NCBI GenBank assembly: GCA_016196035.1
Contig: JACPYM010000050.1
Coordinates: 1-51,492, forward strand
Length of the DNA stretch: 51,492 nucleotides
Direction: 5' to 3'
Source of the DNA: Acidobacteriota bacterium
Lineage (GTDB): Bacteria; Acidobacteriota; Blastocatellia; RBC074
The notes under the pieces were generated by a model. The model was not told where the DNA came from, ran no database searches, and saw only the letters and a list, made by a program, of their open reading frames with translations. Shown here one piece after another: positions 19,562-26,534 of this stretch; within the stretch, counting starts at the first letter, position 1, and every line of letters begins with the position of its first letter. Position numbers and translations under genes: made by a program.

Positions 19562-19888
19562 CTATGCCGCCACTTGTGCCAGCACCTCTTCAACCTCTCT
19601 GGGAAAAGCGACAGGCAGAAAAAAATCCTGGGGGTAGAGCGCCGTTTCGCCGGCCTCATCAGTCACCCGCACCAAGCCTGCTTGCGAATAGGTGGCGGTG
19701 TAAACCTTACGCGGTATCAACAAGGCAGGGTCGTCTGTCTGTACGCAAAGTGCGTAACGGGTTTGCGCTTGCGCAGTGGTGGGTGGGACTTCCACCACAA
19801 ATTCACGAGCGGCTCGCTTTTCACCCCGCAAAATTTGCTTGGCCTCGCGCACGCTTTGCAACAACGCTGAAAAATTTGTCTCGTTCAT
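19562..19888 (-). CDS. Candidate antitoxin: RelE-antitoxin-like N-terminus with a non-HTH C-terminal domain
   Basis: This 108-residue protein overlaps the toxin gene by 4 bases (ATGA). Residues 1-34 (MNETNFSALLQSVREAKQIL, then RGEKRAAREFVVEVP) match the N-terminal arm of XRE-type antitoxins of RelE/HigB toxins, which typically read LLESVREGxxILRGExxPSRxF before a helix-turn-helix. No helix-turn-helix follows. Residues 39-108 instead form a small beta-rich domain (RYALCVQTDDPALLIPRKVY, VRVTDEAGETALYPQDFFLP), similar to stand-alone SH3-like small proteins with the GEDYLYPxxYFVP pattern. Inference: it neutralises the toxin, but DNA binding and autoregulation of the usual type may be lost. Confidence 0.55.
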   Translation of the reverse strand: MNETNFSALLQSVREAKQILRGEKRAAREFVVEVPPTTAQAQTRYALCVQTDDPALLIPRKVYTATYSQAGLVRVTDEAGETALYPQDFFLPVAFPREVEEVLAQVAA

Positions 19889-20214
19889 TGGTTGGAAAGT
19901 CCCTTCACTTCTTTGTGCAATGCCCTGATTTGCTCTTCAGACAAATCTGCTTGTTCGTTCTTGGCGTATATGTCGAGCATGATAATCACATCTTCCGCCA
20001 CCACCCAAAAATAGATTACTCGCGCGCCGCCACTTTTGCCACGCCCAGGCAACGCCACGCGCACTTTGCGAATGCCGCCGCCGCCTTTGATGAGATCGCC
20101 TACTGCGGGAAATTCCGCCAGTTGGAGTTGAAGCTTGGCATACGCCTCATCGCTGAGCAGTTCAACGACGCGTTCGGAAAACCGCTTTGTTTCTCGAAAG
20201 GCCAGTAACTTCAT
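19885..20214 (-). CDS. RelE/HigB-family toxin
   Basis: A 109-residue protein with KGGGGIRKVRVALPGRGKSG followed by GARVIYFW and LDIYAKNEQADLSEEQI is the hallmark of the RelE-like toxin family PF06296 (COG4737). These are usually ribosome-dependent mRNA interferases encoded before their antitoxin. The ATG at 20214 overlaps the ubiD stop by 4 bases (ATGA); an in-frame ATG at 20232 would overlap ubiD more. The toxin stop overlaps the next start by 4 bases as well, so ubiD, toxin and partner gene are likely translationally coupled. No promoter of its own is evident. Confidence 0.8.
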   Translation of the reverse strand: MKLLAFRETKRFSERVVELLSDEAYAKLQLQLAEFPAVGDLIKGGGGIRKVRVALPGRGKSGGARVIYFWVVAEDVIIMLDIYAKNEQADLSEEQIRALHKEVKGLSNQ

Positions 20215-21665
20215 AACCCCAACTTCTTCCACTTTGCATCAACCATCTGCTTCACCTCAGCGCTCGTCTGATTCTCCTTCGGCCAGCGCCGCGTGAAGCC
20301 TTCCGCTTTCCATTTGCGCGTGCCGTCAATGCCCATCTTCGAGCCGAAGCCCATCTGGCGCGCGGCGTGATCGAGCACGTCAATCGGCCCCAGCATGAAT
20401 TGAATGTCGCGTTCGGGGTCAATGTTGTTGAGCACCTTCCAGGCGACTTCGCTGTAATTCTGCACGTCCACGTCTTCGTCAACAACGACGATGCATTTGG
20501 TGAACATAGCCTGGCCCATGCCCCAGATGGCGTTCATGATTTTGCGCGCGTGGCCGGGGTACTGCTTGCGAATCGAGACGAGCATCAGATTGTGGAAGAC
20601 GCCTTCAAACGGCAGGCACATATCCACGATCTCCGGGAACTGGCGTTTCAACACCGGGAAGGTGATGCGCGTGATGGCCCAGCCCATCCAGCAATCTTCC
20701 ATCGGTGGTTTGCCGACGATGGTCGCCTGATAGATCGGATTGCGCCGGTGCGTGACGGTCGTGACGTGAAAGACGGGATAGGGTTCTTCCAAAGTATAAA
20801 AGCCGGTGTGATCGCCGAAAGGCCCTTCAATACGGCGTTCGGCGGGATCAACGTAACCTTCCAACACAATCTCGGCGGTTGCGGGCACTTCCAAATCCAC
20901 CGAGACGCACTTGACCAACTCGATGGGCTTTTCGCGTATGAAGCTGGCAAAGATCATCTCATCCAGATCGTCGGGCAACGGCAGCGTCGCGGCAAACGTC
21001 GTCATTGGGTCGCCGCCAATCGCGACGGCGACTTCCATGCGTTCGACGCCTTTCTTCTCCAGTTCGCGGTGATGCGCTGCGCCGTGTTTGTGCATCTGCC
21101 AATGCATGCCGGTCGTGCATTCGTCGTAAACCTGCATGCGGTACATCCCGACGTTGCGTGCGCCCGTGCGCGGGTTGCGCGTGAAGACCATCGGGAAGGT
21201 GATGAAGCGCCCGCCATCGGCTTCCCAGCATTTCAGGATCGGAAAGTCGAACAGGTTGAATTCGCCCGCGCGTTTGATGACTTCCTGACACGGGCCGGCT
21301 TTTACCTCTTTCGGAAAGTACTTTCCCAACTCGGCCAGCTTCGGCAGCATCTTGACCTTCGCCAGCAAGCCGGTCGGCGATTTGAAATCGAGCCATTCGG
21401 TCAGCCGCGCGGCCACGTCGTCTACGCTCTCGGTGGCGAGCGCGATAGCCATGCGGCGCTGGCTGCCAAAGGCGTTGATGAGCACGGGAATATTGCCGCC
21501 GTCTACGTTTTCAAACAGCAAGGCCTTGTTGCCGTCTTTGGCTTTCGAGACGCGGTCGGTGATCTCAGTGATTTCCTGATCGCTGCTGACGGGGGTTTTG
21601 ATGCGTTTAAGTTCGTTGTGTTTTTCGAGCGCGCGGATGAATTCGCGCAAGTCTGCATAAGCCAT
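20211..21665 (-). CDS. ubiD: UbiD-family decarboxylase
   Basis: This 484-residue prenylated-FMN-dependent (de)carboxylase is probably cytosolic. The family decarboxylates 4-hydroxy-3-polyprenylbenzoate in ubiquinone synthesis, or the corresponding intermediate in menaquinone (MqnL-like) or aromatic metabolism. Characteristic segments are KALLFENVDGGNIPVLINAF, EGPFGDHTGFYTLEEPYPVF, NPIYQATIVGKPPMED and the C-terminal FGSKMGIDGTRKWKAEG. The length fits the family (about 490). No ubiX or quinone gene is adjacent, so the exact substrate is uncertain. The leader holds the AGGGGCTAGGGGCTAGT repeat (21686-21702). The stop overlaps the toxin start. Confidence 0.9.
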   Translation of the reverse strand: MAYADLREFIRALEKHNELKRIKTPVSSDQEITEITDRVSKAKDGNKALLFENVDGGNIPVLINAFGSQRRMAIALATESVDDVAARLTEWLDFKSPTGLLAKVKMLPKLAELGKYFPKEVKAGPCQEVIKRAGEFNLFDFPILKCWEADGGRFITFPMVFTRNPRTGARNVGMYRMQVYDECTTGMHWQMHKHGAAHHRELEKKGVERMEVAVAIGGDPMTTFAATLPLPDDLDEMIFASFIREKPIELVKCVSVDLEVPATAEIVLEGYVDPAERRIEGPFGDHTGFYTLEEPYPVFHVTTVTHRRNPIYQATIVGKPPMEDCWMGWAITRITFPVLKRQFPEIVDMCLPFEGVFHNLMLVSIRKQYPGHARKIMNAIWGMGQAMFTKCIVVVDEDVDVQNYSEVAWKVLNNIDPERDIQFMLGPIDVLDHAARQMGFGSKMGIDGTRKWKAEGFTRRWPKENQTSAEVKQMVDAKWKKLGL

Positions 21666-21685
21666 AATAGTCGGGTCTTGGGATT

Positions 21686-21702
21686 AGGGGCTAGGGGCTA
21701 GT
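21686..21702. repeat. 17-bp repeat, left copy flanking the four-helix-bundle gene
   Basis: AGGGGCTAGGGGCTAGT is the exact inverted complement of 22093-22109. The adjacent TTGGGATTAGGGGCT (21678-21692) recurs with one mismatch inside mfd at 44921-44935. Confidence 0.8.
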
Positions 21703-21723
21703 GTCCCTGGCCGGAGTCCGAAT

Positions 21724-22092
21724 TTATTGCAATTTCGCGCGCAGGGGTTTTTGCAGGCCGCGCAGCATTTTGCCGAGTTCATCGGCTTTTGCAGTGATCA
21801 GTGTTTGGGATTCAGCGGTGAGATACCCGAATTGTTGAGCAAGAAGTATTTGAGTTTCTACTTCAGCCAAAGAACCGAGCGCAAAGGAAAGATGGTGTAG
21901 AAACTCTTTGGTCGAATCGCGCGCATGACCTTCAGCGATGTTTGAAGGAATCGAAACAGCAGCACGTTGAAGCTGGCTACAAAGACCGAAAGTTTCAGCC
22001 TTCGGAAAGTCACGCGTGACTTGATAGACATCGGCAGCCAACGCCATCCCCATTTGCCAAACCTTCAAGTCTTTGTAGCTCGCCACACTCAT
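21724..22092 (-). CDS. Four-helix-bundle protein of the 23S rRNA intervening-sequence family
   Basis: This 122-residue helical protein has the family signature (TIGR02436/PF05635): SYKDLKVWQMGMALAADVYQ, RDFPKAETFGLCSQLQRAAV, SIPSNIAEGHARDSTKEFLH and SLAEVETQILLAQQFGYL. Relatives are encoded in intervening sequences of 23S rRNA and as stand-alone genes, and Avd of diversity-generating retroelements shares the fold and binds nucleic acid. The function of the stand-alone forms is not established. The ATG directly abuts a 17-bp repeat (22093-22109) whose inverted copy lies 22 bases beyond the stop, so the gene is framed like a cassette. No ribosomal RNA or reverse transcriptase is nearby. Confidence 0.88.
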   Translation of the reverse strand: MSVASYKDLKVWQMGMALAADVYQVTRDFPKAETFGLCSQLQRAAVSIPSNIAEGHARDSTKEFLHHLSFALGSLAEVETQILLAQQFGYLTAESQTLITAKADELGKMLRGLQKPLRAKLQ

Positions 22093-22109
22093 ACTAGCCC
22101 CTAGCCCCT
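22093..22109. repeat. 17-bp repeat, right copy flanking the four-helix-bundle gene
   Basis: ACTAGCCCCTAGCCCCT is a perfect inverted copy of 21686-21702. It abuts the start codon of the four-helix-bundle gene, so read on the minus strand its AGGGG units occupy the ribosome-binding position. Confidence 0.8.
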
Positions 22110-22125
22110 CTCCCCCAGCCCCTTC

Positions 22126-22752
22126 TCACGGATTCCATTTGCGGAAGGCGTAATGCGGAGCGACCGCCAGGCTCAGCCGTTCGTAATCGGCGGGTCGGTC
22201 AATGTCTTCCAGAATGCTGGGCGCATCCACCGGCACTTCCAGCACTTCATCGGGATAACGGTCGAGCAGCGCCTTCAGTCCATACGGCACATCGTCGGGC
22301 AGCAGCATCAACTCTTCCTCAAAGTCAGTGCTGAGGATGATGGGATGCCCGCGCTTGCCGTCGTGTGTCGGGATGACGATGCGCTTTTTGCCGTTGCGAT
22401 AAGCGTCAATCAACTGGTTGATGACGGCGCTGGTGATCATCGGTTGGTCAACCAGGGCGATCAAGACGGCTTCGGTTGCCGGGGCGATTTGCCCCCAACC
22501 GGTCTTGACCGAACTGAACATGCCTTTTTGATAATTGGGATTGATGACGTATTGCACGCCCGCGCCGGCCAGCCGTTGTCGCACGTCGAGTTCGCGGTGG
22601 CCCAGCACGACGAAGATTTCATCGAGTTTGGAATCGTGCAGTTGCTGCACGCATTCGCCGATGACGGTGCGCGTGCCCCATTTCAACAGGGGTTTGAACG
22701 CGCCCTCCATGCGCTTCGATTCGCCGGCGGCCAGCAAAATTCCTGCGATCAT
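22126..22752 (-). CDS. MobA/MocA-like nucleotidyltransferase
   Basis: This 208-residue cytosolic enzyme of the NTP-transferase fold probably transfers CMP or GMP to a molybdopterin-type cofactor (MocA/MobA family). The signature LLAAGESKRMEGAFKPLLKW (G-rich loop plus catalytic Lys) lies at residues 5-24; VLIALVDQPMI holds the metal-binding Asp, and GKRGHPIIL matches the GHPV motif of MocA proteins. Start 22752 has AGGAGG about 10 bases upstream; the frame opens further upstream but without a ribosome site. It is last in the minus-strand cluster after three small membrane genes, but the 87-base gap leaves operon membership open. Confidence 0.82.
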   Translation of the reverse strand: MIAGILLAAGESKRMEGAFKPLLKWGTRTVIGECVQQLHDSKLDEIFVVLGHRELDVRQRLAGAGVQYVINPNYQKGMFSSVKTGWGQIAPATEAVLIALVDQPMITSAVINQLIDAYRNGKKRIVIPTHDGKRGHPIILSTDFEEELMLLPDDVPYGLKALLDRYPDEVLEVPVDAPSILEDIDRPADYERLSLAVAPHYAFRKWNP

Positions 22753-22839
22753 TTTTGTATTTGCCTCCTGATTTGTGCGGGTAAGTATTACGGCGTTAGC
22801 TTGGCACGAAGCGGCGCTGACAGGCAAGGGTTGAATTGC

Positions 22840-23145
22840 TCAGTGAAAGTTCGGCGGATTCAAAAAGAAGAGGGCCGTGCAGGTGCCGTTGAGCAGCAGT
22901 GTGATGGCCGCGCCGATAATCAGCCCTTTGACCATGCCGGGCCGGTTTTTCTTTTTGTAGCTGATGATCGCCGGGATGACATAAACCAATTGCGTCAGGC
23001 CGATGGCGACGAGCGAGACGCCGACGCTGATCACCGCGAGCGGGATTTGAATCAGGTGCAGCAAGAGCAACAGTCCAAGGCCGAGCACCCAATCGGGGAT
23101 CGGCGGCGGCGGTGTTTGATTGTGAAGCTCCGGTTCGTTTTGCAT
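22840..23145 (-). CDS. Small membrane protein, tandem paralogue 3
   Basis: This 101-residue protein has a proline-rich N-terminus (NQTPPPPIPDW) and three predicted membrane helices (about 18-38, 40-60 and 74-92). It shares LGLxLLLHLIQxPLA, VSxVxIGxxQ, PAI, RPGMxxGLxIGAAxTxLLN and a Cys near the end with the gene just upstream, and more weakly with the one before that. The ATG is one base after the upstream stop, indicating translational coupling. I do not recognise the family and assign no function. The neighbours are a radical SAM enzyme and an Lgt-like enzyme. Confidence 0.75.
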   Translation of the reverse strand: MQNEPELHNQTPPPPIPDWVLGLGLLLLLHLIQIPLAVISVGVSLVAIGLTQLVYVIPAIISYKKKNRPGMVKGLIIGAAITLLLNGTCTALFFLNPPNFH

Positions 23146-23146
23146 T

Positions 23147-23440
23147 TCAGTGTTTTGGAGTAAACGCATAGAGCAAGCCCATGCAAGTCGCCGCATTCAG
23201 CAAGAAGGTGAGCGCCGCGCCGATCATCAAGCCAATCATCATGCCCGGACGCTGTTTGACACCGGCGACGACAATCGCCGGAACGATGTAAAGCCCCTGC
23301 GAAAAGCCAATCAAGACGAACGACACGCCACCGGATAAAAACGCCAGCGGCAGTTGGATCAGATGCAGCAAGAGCGTCAGGCCGAGGCCGAGCAGGATGT
23401 CGCGGCTAAATTTTGGTGGCGGTGGTGTGTTCAACATCAA
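23147..23440 (-). CDS. Small membrane protein, tandem paralogue 2
   Basis: This 97-residue protein has a short proline-rich N-terminus (NTPPPPKFSRD) followed by three membrane helices, with LGLTLLLHLIQLPLAFLSGG, VSFVLIGFSQGLYIVPAI and RPGMMIGLMIGAALTFLLNA. It is closely related to the next gene (22840-23145). Seven bases separate it from the stop of the upstream paralogue. The family is unrecognised. The order and tight spacing suggest that the three are made together and may form a hetero-oligomer (inference). Confidence 0.75.
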   Translation of the reverse strand: MMLNTPPPPKFSRDILLGLGLTLLLHLIQLPLAFLSGGVSFVLIGFSQGLYIVPAIVVAGVKQRPGMMIGLMIGAALTFLLNAATCMGLLYAFTPKH

Positions 23441-23447
23441 TTTATTG

Positions 23448-23723
23448 CTACGGCCAATGGCTCATAACATAAGCTGTGCAAGTCGCGTTAAGCAGGAACG
23501 TGATGGATGCTCCAATAATCAAGCCTTTGACGTAGTCGTCACGGTTATTGCTTTTGCAAAGTACGATCGCAGGCAGAATGTACAGCAACTGGCTGATGCC
23601 AATGAAGAAGAATGAATAGCCGCCCGTGACTGGCCCCAACACAAATTGGAGGCCATGCAGCGCAAACGTTATCATCAACCCAAATTGCCATTCATCTGGC
23701 GGCGGCTCGTCTTCTCCGAACAT
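23448..23723 (-). CDS. Small membrane protein, tandem paralogue 1
   Basis: This 91-residue protein has an acidic N-terminus (FGEDEPPPDEW) and three membrane helices. It shares IGISQLLYILPAI, VKGLIIGASITFLLNATCTA with the two following genes, and is the most divergent of the three. The ATG at 23723 comes one base after the radical SAM stop (23725) and has AAGGAG inside the end of that gene; a longer in-frame reading to 23780 would overlap it. Function unknown. Confidence 0.75.
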   Translation of the reverse strand: MFGEDEPPPDEWQFGLMITFALHGLQFVLGPVTGGYSFFFIGISQLLYILPAIVLCKSNNRDDYVKGLIIGASITFLLNATCTAYVMSHWP

Positions 23724-23724
23724 C

Positions 23725-25140
23725 TCAAACTCCTTCAGCAAGCTTGCGCAACCCCGCCAGTCGCGTTTCTTCCAATCCATCCCGGTAAAACAGATTGTAC
23801 GTGTCGAAGGGAATCAGCCGTCCGTCGGGATGCACGATGTGCACGCAACTTTTCTTGACCGAGCGCACGTCGAAATCATAGGCGTCAATGAACTGCATAA
23901 TGATCACGCGGAACAGATTCTGATAGCCCAAGCCATCCGGTGCCACCGCCATTGGCAAACAACAGAGCAAGTCGCGCAAGCTCGCCGCGCTCGATTGCGG
24001 CGAATGATTCGTAGCAAACAATTTGAAGATCGCCGCGCGCACGTCGTCGTCCTGTTCGTAAATGATCGTGTTGCGCCGCCCTTCGATCAGCACTTGCGGA
24101 TCAATCAAGCCGGTGAGCGGCACGACTTGATCGCCCAGCTTGATTGCATACGCCATCGCCAATGCATCGGGGTGACACGGCACGGGGATGATGTCTTCCG
24201 GTCTAAAAACTGTTGTCTGTTCCAGGATGCGCCGCCGCACTTCGGTCAGCGTCAGGCGGTCGCGGGCTGGGTCGTAATTCTCAGTGCGCCCGGCGGCTTG
24301 AATCGGTTGCAGCGTCACGCCGCGCACGCAAGGCTGTTGCAGTGCGAAATCAATGATCTGGCCGACCTCGTCATCGTTCAGGCCTTTTTTCAACGTCACG
24401 ACCAGCGTCGTCGAGATGCCCAGCTGGTTCAGCCGTTCAAGCGCCTGTGCGCGGATGCGCCGCAGGTCGGCCCCACGCAATTCCTGCAAGGCTGCGGCCT
24501 TGAACGAGTCGAATTGCAGGTAGATTTCAAAGTCGGGCATGAACTCGGCTAACTGAGCGGCAAAGGCTTCGTCCTGGGCGATGCGGATGCCGTTGGTGTT
24601 GACCATCAGGTGGCGAATCGGGCGCGCCTTGGCGAGTTCGAGCACTTTGAAAAAGTCCGGGTGCAGCGTCGGTTCGCCGCCCGAAATTTGCACCACATCC
24701 GGTTCGCCCTCGTTGCGCACGACGGCGTCGAGCATGGCTTCGATTTGGGCGAGCGAGCGGAACTGTTGCCGCGCCGGGCCGCTCTCGGCGTAACAGATCG
24801 GGCACGTCAGATTGCAGTAATCGCAAATCTCGATCAGCGTCAGGCACGAATGCTGTTCGTGATCGCTGCACAGCCCGCAATCATACGGACAGCCCCATTT
24901 GACCGGCGTGTTGTAACGCAGCGGCATTTCGGGCGGCTTGATGAAAACCTCACGGCAGCGGCGGTAATACTCGATGTCATCGGCGACGAGCACCCGCTCC
25001 GCGCCGTGTGTCGGGCAGCGTTTGAGCAGCAGGACGTTGCCATCCTCAAACACGATCTTGCCTTCGACCTTGCGATAACAGGTCGAGCAGATCGAGATGG
25101 CTACGTCGTAGTAGAGATAAGGGCGGATGCGGTCAGTCAT
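23725..25140 (-). CDS. Radical SAM enzyme, COG1964/Tes-like
   Basis: This 471-residue protein carries the radical SAM triad C109-x3-C113-x2-C116 (CNLTCPIC), preceded by C106, and the SAM-binding ISGGEPTLHP. Upstream are further cysteine clusters: CSTC (18-21), RCPTHG, and GCPYDCGLC with following His/Cys (84-99), which may hold zinc or extra Fe-S clusters. This layout matches COG1964, the family of MJ0619 and of archaeal tetraether lipid synthase (Tes), whose bacterial relatives are suspected of joining lipid tails. It is followed by three coupled small membrane genes, with an Lgt-like gene upstream. The membrane context makes a lipid substrate plausible, but this is inference; other COG1964 members act on soluble cofactors. 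Confidence 0.82.
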   Translation of the reverse strand: MTDRIRPYLYYDVAISICSTCYRKVEGKIVFEDGNVLLLKRCPTHGAERVLVADDIEYYRRCREVFIKPPEMPLRYNTPVKWGCPYDCGLCSDHEQHSCLTLIEICDYCNLTCPICYAESGPARQQFRSLAQIEAMLDAVVRNEGEPDVVQISGGEPTLHPDFFKVLELAKARPIRHLMVNTNGIRIAQDEAFAAQLAEFMPDFEIYLQFDSFKAAALQELRGADLRRIRAQALERLNQLGISTTLVVTLKKGLNDDEVGQIIDFALQQPCVRGVTLQPIQAAGRTENYDPARDRLTLTEVRRRILEQTTVFRPEDIIPVPCHPDALAMAYAIKLGDQVVPLTGLIDPQVLIEGRRNTIIYEQDDDVRAAIFKLFATNHSPQSSAASLRDLLCCLPMAVAPDGLGYQNLFRVIIMQFIDAYDFDVRSVKKSCVHIVHPDGRLIPFDTYNLFYRDGLEETRLAGLRKLAEGV

Positions 25141-25228
25141 AGTCTTACTGCGTTTGTTTAGCGCCTTGAGATTGTGATCTATCTGGGATGCAAAGCAAAG
25201 TTTTCAATTAACCCTCATCGTGAACAGC

Positions 25229-25561
25229 CTATTGATGGAGCAACCGAGCCACAGCCAGCACGATCATAAATACCCCAAAAAAGATCAGGATCAATCGCAT
25301 TCGGAGTGGTACTGGACCACGACTCGTGGATCCAGGCATTGCCCCTCTGACATGGGTCATAAATATTCCAAAAACTATGAGCAGCACGCCGATACAGAGC
25401 ATTTGCCAGTGCTCATTAGTGACGATCTCTTTAACTGAGAGTGGCAGATAGTCGAAAAGCACAGGGAGCAAAAAAATCCAAAACAAGGCCAAAAAGAAAC
25501 CCAGCAAATTTTTAGTCTTAGCCGCTTTGCGTTCTACTGGTGAAATTTCTCTGTCGCTCAT
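25229..25561 (-). CDS. Small membrane protein of unknown function
   Basis: This 110-residue protein has three hydrophobic segments (about 20-38, 52-68 and 85-106) and a basic N-terminus. The ATG at 25561 has AGGAGG 6 bases upstream and overlaps the end of the Lgt-like gene by 44 bases, so the two are probably cotranscribed. I recognise no family. It resembles the neighbouring small membrane genes in size, but not clearly in sequence. Confidence 0.65.
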   Translation of the reverse strand: MSDREISPVERKAAKTKNLLGFFLALFWIFLLPVLFDYLPLSVKEIVTNEHWQMLCIGVLLIVFGIFMTHVRGAMPGSTSRGPVPLRMRLILIFFGVFMIVLAVARLLHQ

Positions 25562-26306
25562 CAATGGCCTCCTGTTGTTTGGTGCTGAGGAACTGAACGC
25601 GCGCATAATAAACTAACATCCCCAAGCACGCCCATTGAATCCCTGTCAGTCCGCCAATCGTTCCGCCCGGCTTAATGAAATCCACGGCCAGCCGGAAGAC
25701 GAAATAGCCCACCATAAACGTCTTGAACAAATCCCCGTTGCGATACGCCCGCCGTGACATTCGATAAATCCAGAACGCCAGCAGCGCCAGCCAGACGATT
25801 TCATAAAGCTGTGTGGGATGCCGCCGCAGGCCGTCGCCGAAATCCACGCCACACGGCAACGCGGTCGCCAGGCCATAGGTGTCGTCTTCCAAGCCGGAAA
25901 GAAAACAGCCGATGCGCCCGATGGCGATCCCCGCGCACAAGGGCAACGCAAACAGATCGCCTGTGCGCGCCGTGATGCCCAACCGTTGCTTGGCCCATTC
26001 GACAGCGAACAGTCCGCCGATCAGGCCGCCCACGACGGTTTTGCCGCTCATCAAAAAATAAGGGTTGTGCCAGTTGCGCAAAAACAGATGCGGGTCGGCG
26101 AACCAGTTGAGCACTTTGCTGCCGAGCGCCGCGCCCACGCTGGCGGCGGCGACGACCCACATGCGGTGCTCGAAATTAACGACATCGCCGTGGCGTTTGC
26201 GTTGCCACCGGTAAAGGAAATAGCCAATGGAATAGGCTAGGCTTTCAAGCAGCCAATGCGCGTGAAGGACGAGCGGGCCGAGATGGAAGCGGACGGGGAA
26301 GCTCAT
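25518..26306 (-). CDS. lgt: Prolipoprotein diacylglyceryl transferase (Lgt)-like
   Basis: This 262-residue inner-membrane enzyme would transfer diacylglycerol from phosphatidylglycerol to the lipobox cysteine of prolipoproteins. Motifs are MSGKTVVGGLIGG, IGRIGCFLSG (the GRxGNFxNxE region, here diverged), and RRHPTQLYE, the conserved HPTQLYE motif. About seven membrane helices can be drawn. Start at 26306 (SFPVRFHLGPLVLHAHWLLE) fits the family start; the frame runs upstream to a TTG at 26342. The GCFLSGLEDDTYG segment differs from the canonical GNFINGE, so it may be a divergent or paralogous Lgt. The window's own PpiC lipoprotein (32356-33339) is a potential client. Confidence 0.78.
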   Translation of the reverse strand: MSFPVRFHLGPLVLHAHWLLESLAYSIGYFLYRWQRKRHGDVVNFEHRMWVVAAASVGAALGSKVLNWFADPHLFLRNWHNPYFLMSGKTVVGGLIGGLFAVEWAKQRLGITARTGDLFALPLCAGIAIGRIGCFLSGLEDDTYGLATALPCGVDFGDGLRRHPTQLYEIVWLALLAFWIYRMSRRAYRNGDLFKTFMVGYFVFRLAVDFIKPGGTIGGLTGIQWACLGMLVYYARVQFLSTKQQEAIDERQRNFTSRTQSG

Positions 26307-26401
26307 GGCTTGTGTATACACGTGGCACGAGGAAATGAACAATGCGGATGGAAGTGATTAGCGCGACTTGCAATTGGATGTATGGCGTGGCGTGTCGCGC
26401 C

Positions 26402-26496
26402 GAGGCGGTACCGCGCGCGTGAGCAAGCGGCGCATTGAGTAGACGGACTGGTGCAGCGGCGTAGTCTCCGCTTGCTCACGCGCGCGGTACCGCCTC
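26402..26496. repeat. Fold-back repeat with 29-bp perfect arms
   Basis: Arms 26402-26430 and 26468-26496 are exact inverted copies (GAGGCGGTACCGCGCGCGTG, then AGCAAGCGG), with a 37-base spacer. The element lies between the Lgt-like gene and the histidine kinase stop. A third copy of the arm, with one mismatch, is at 51468-51491. It could act as a terminator for the kinase transcript. Confidence 0.85.
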
Positions 26497-26534
26497 GCGC
26501 CGCGATTTTTCCGTACACCAAAGTGAAAACTCAA

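Noticed and set aside
19529-19562. CCGCAGATGAACGCAGACAA, resembling a widespread intergenic repeat
   Set aside because: Only one copy was seen in the window and no inverted partner, so it cannot be supported as a repeat from this sequence alone.
21724-22092. Diversity-generating retroelement accessory protein (Avd)
   Set aside because: The fold family is shared, but no reverse transcriptase, template repeat or variable repeat lies nearby.
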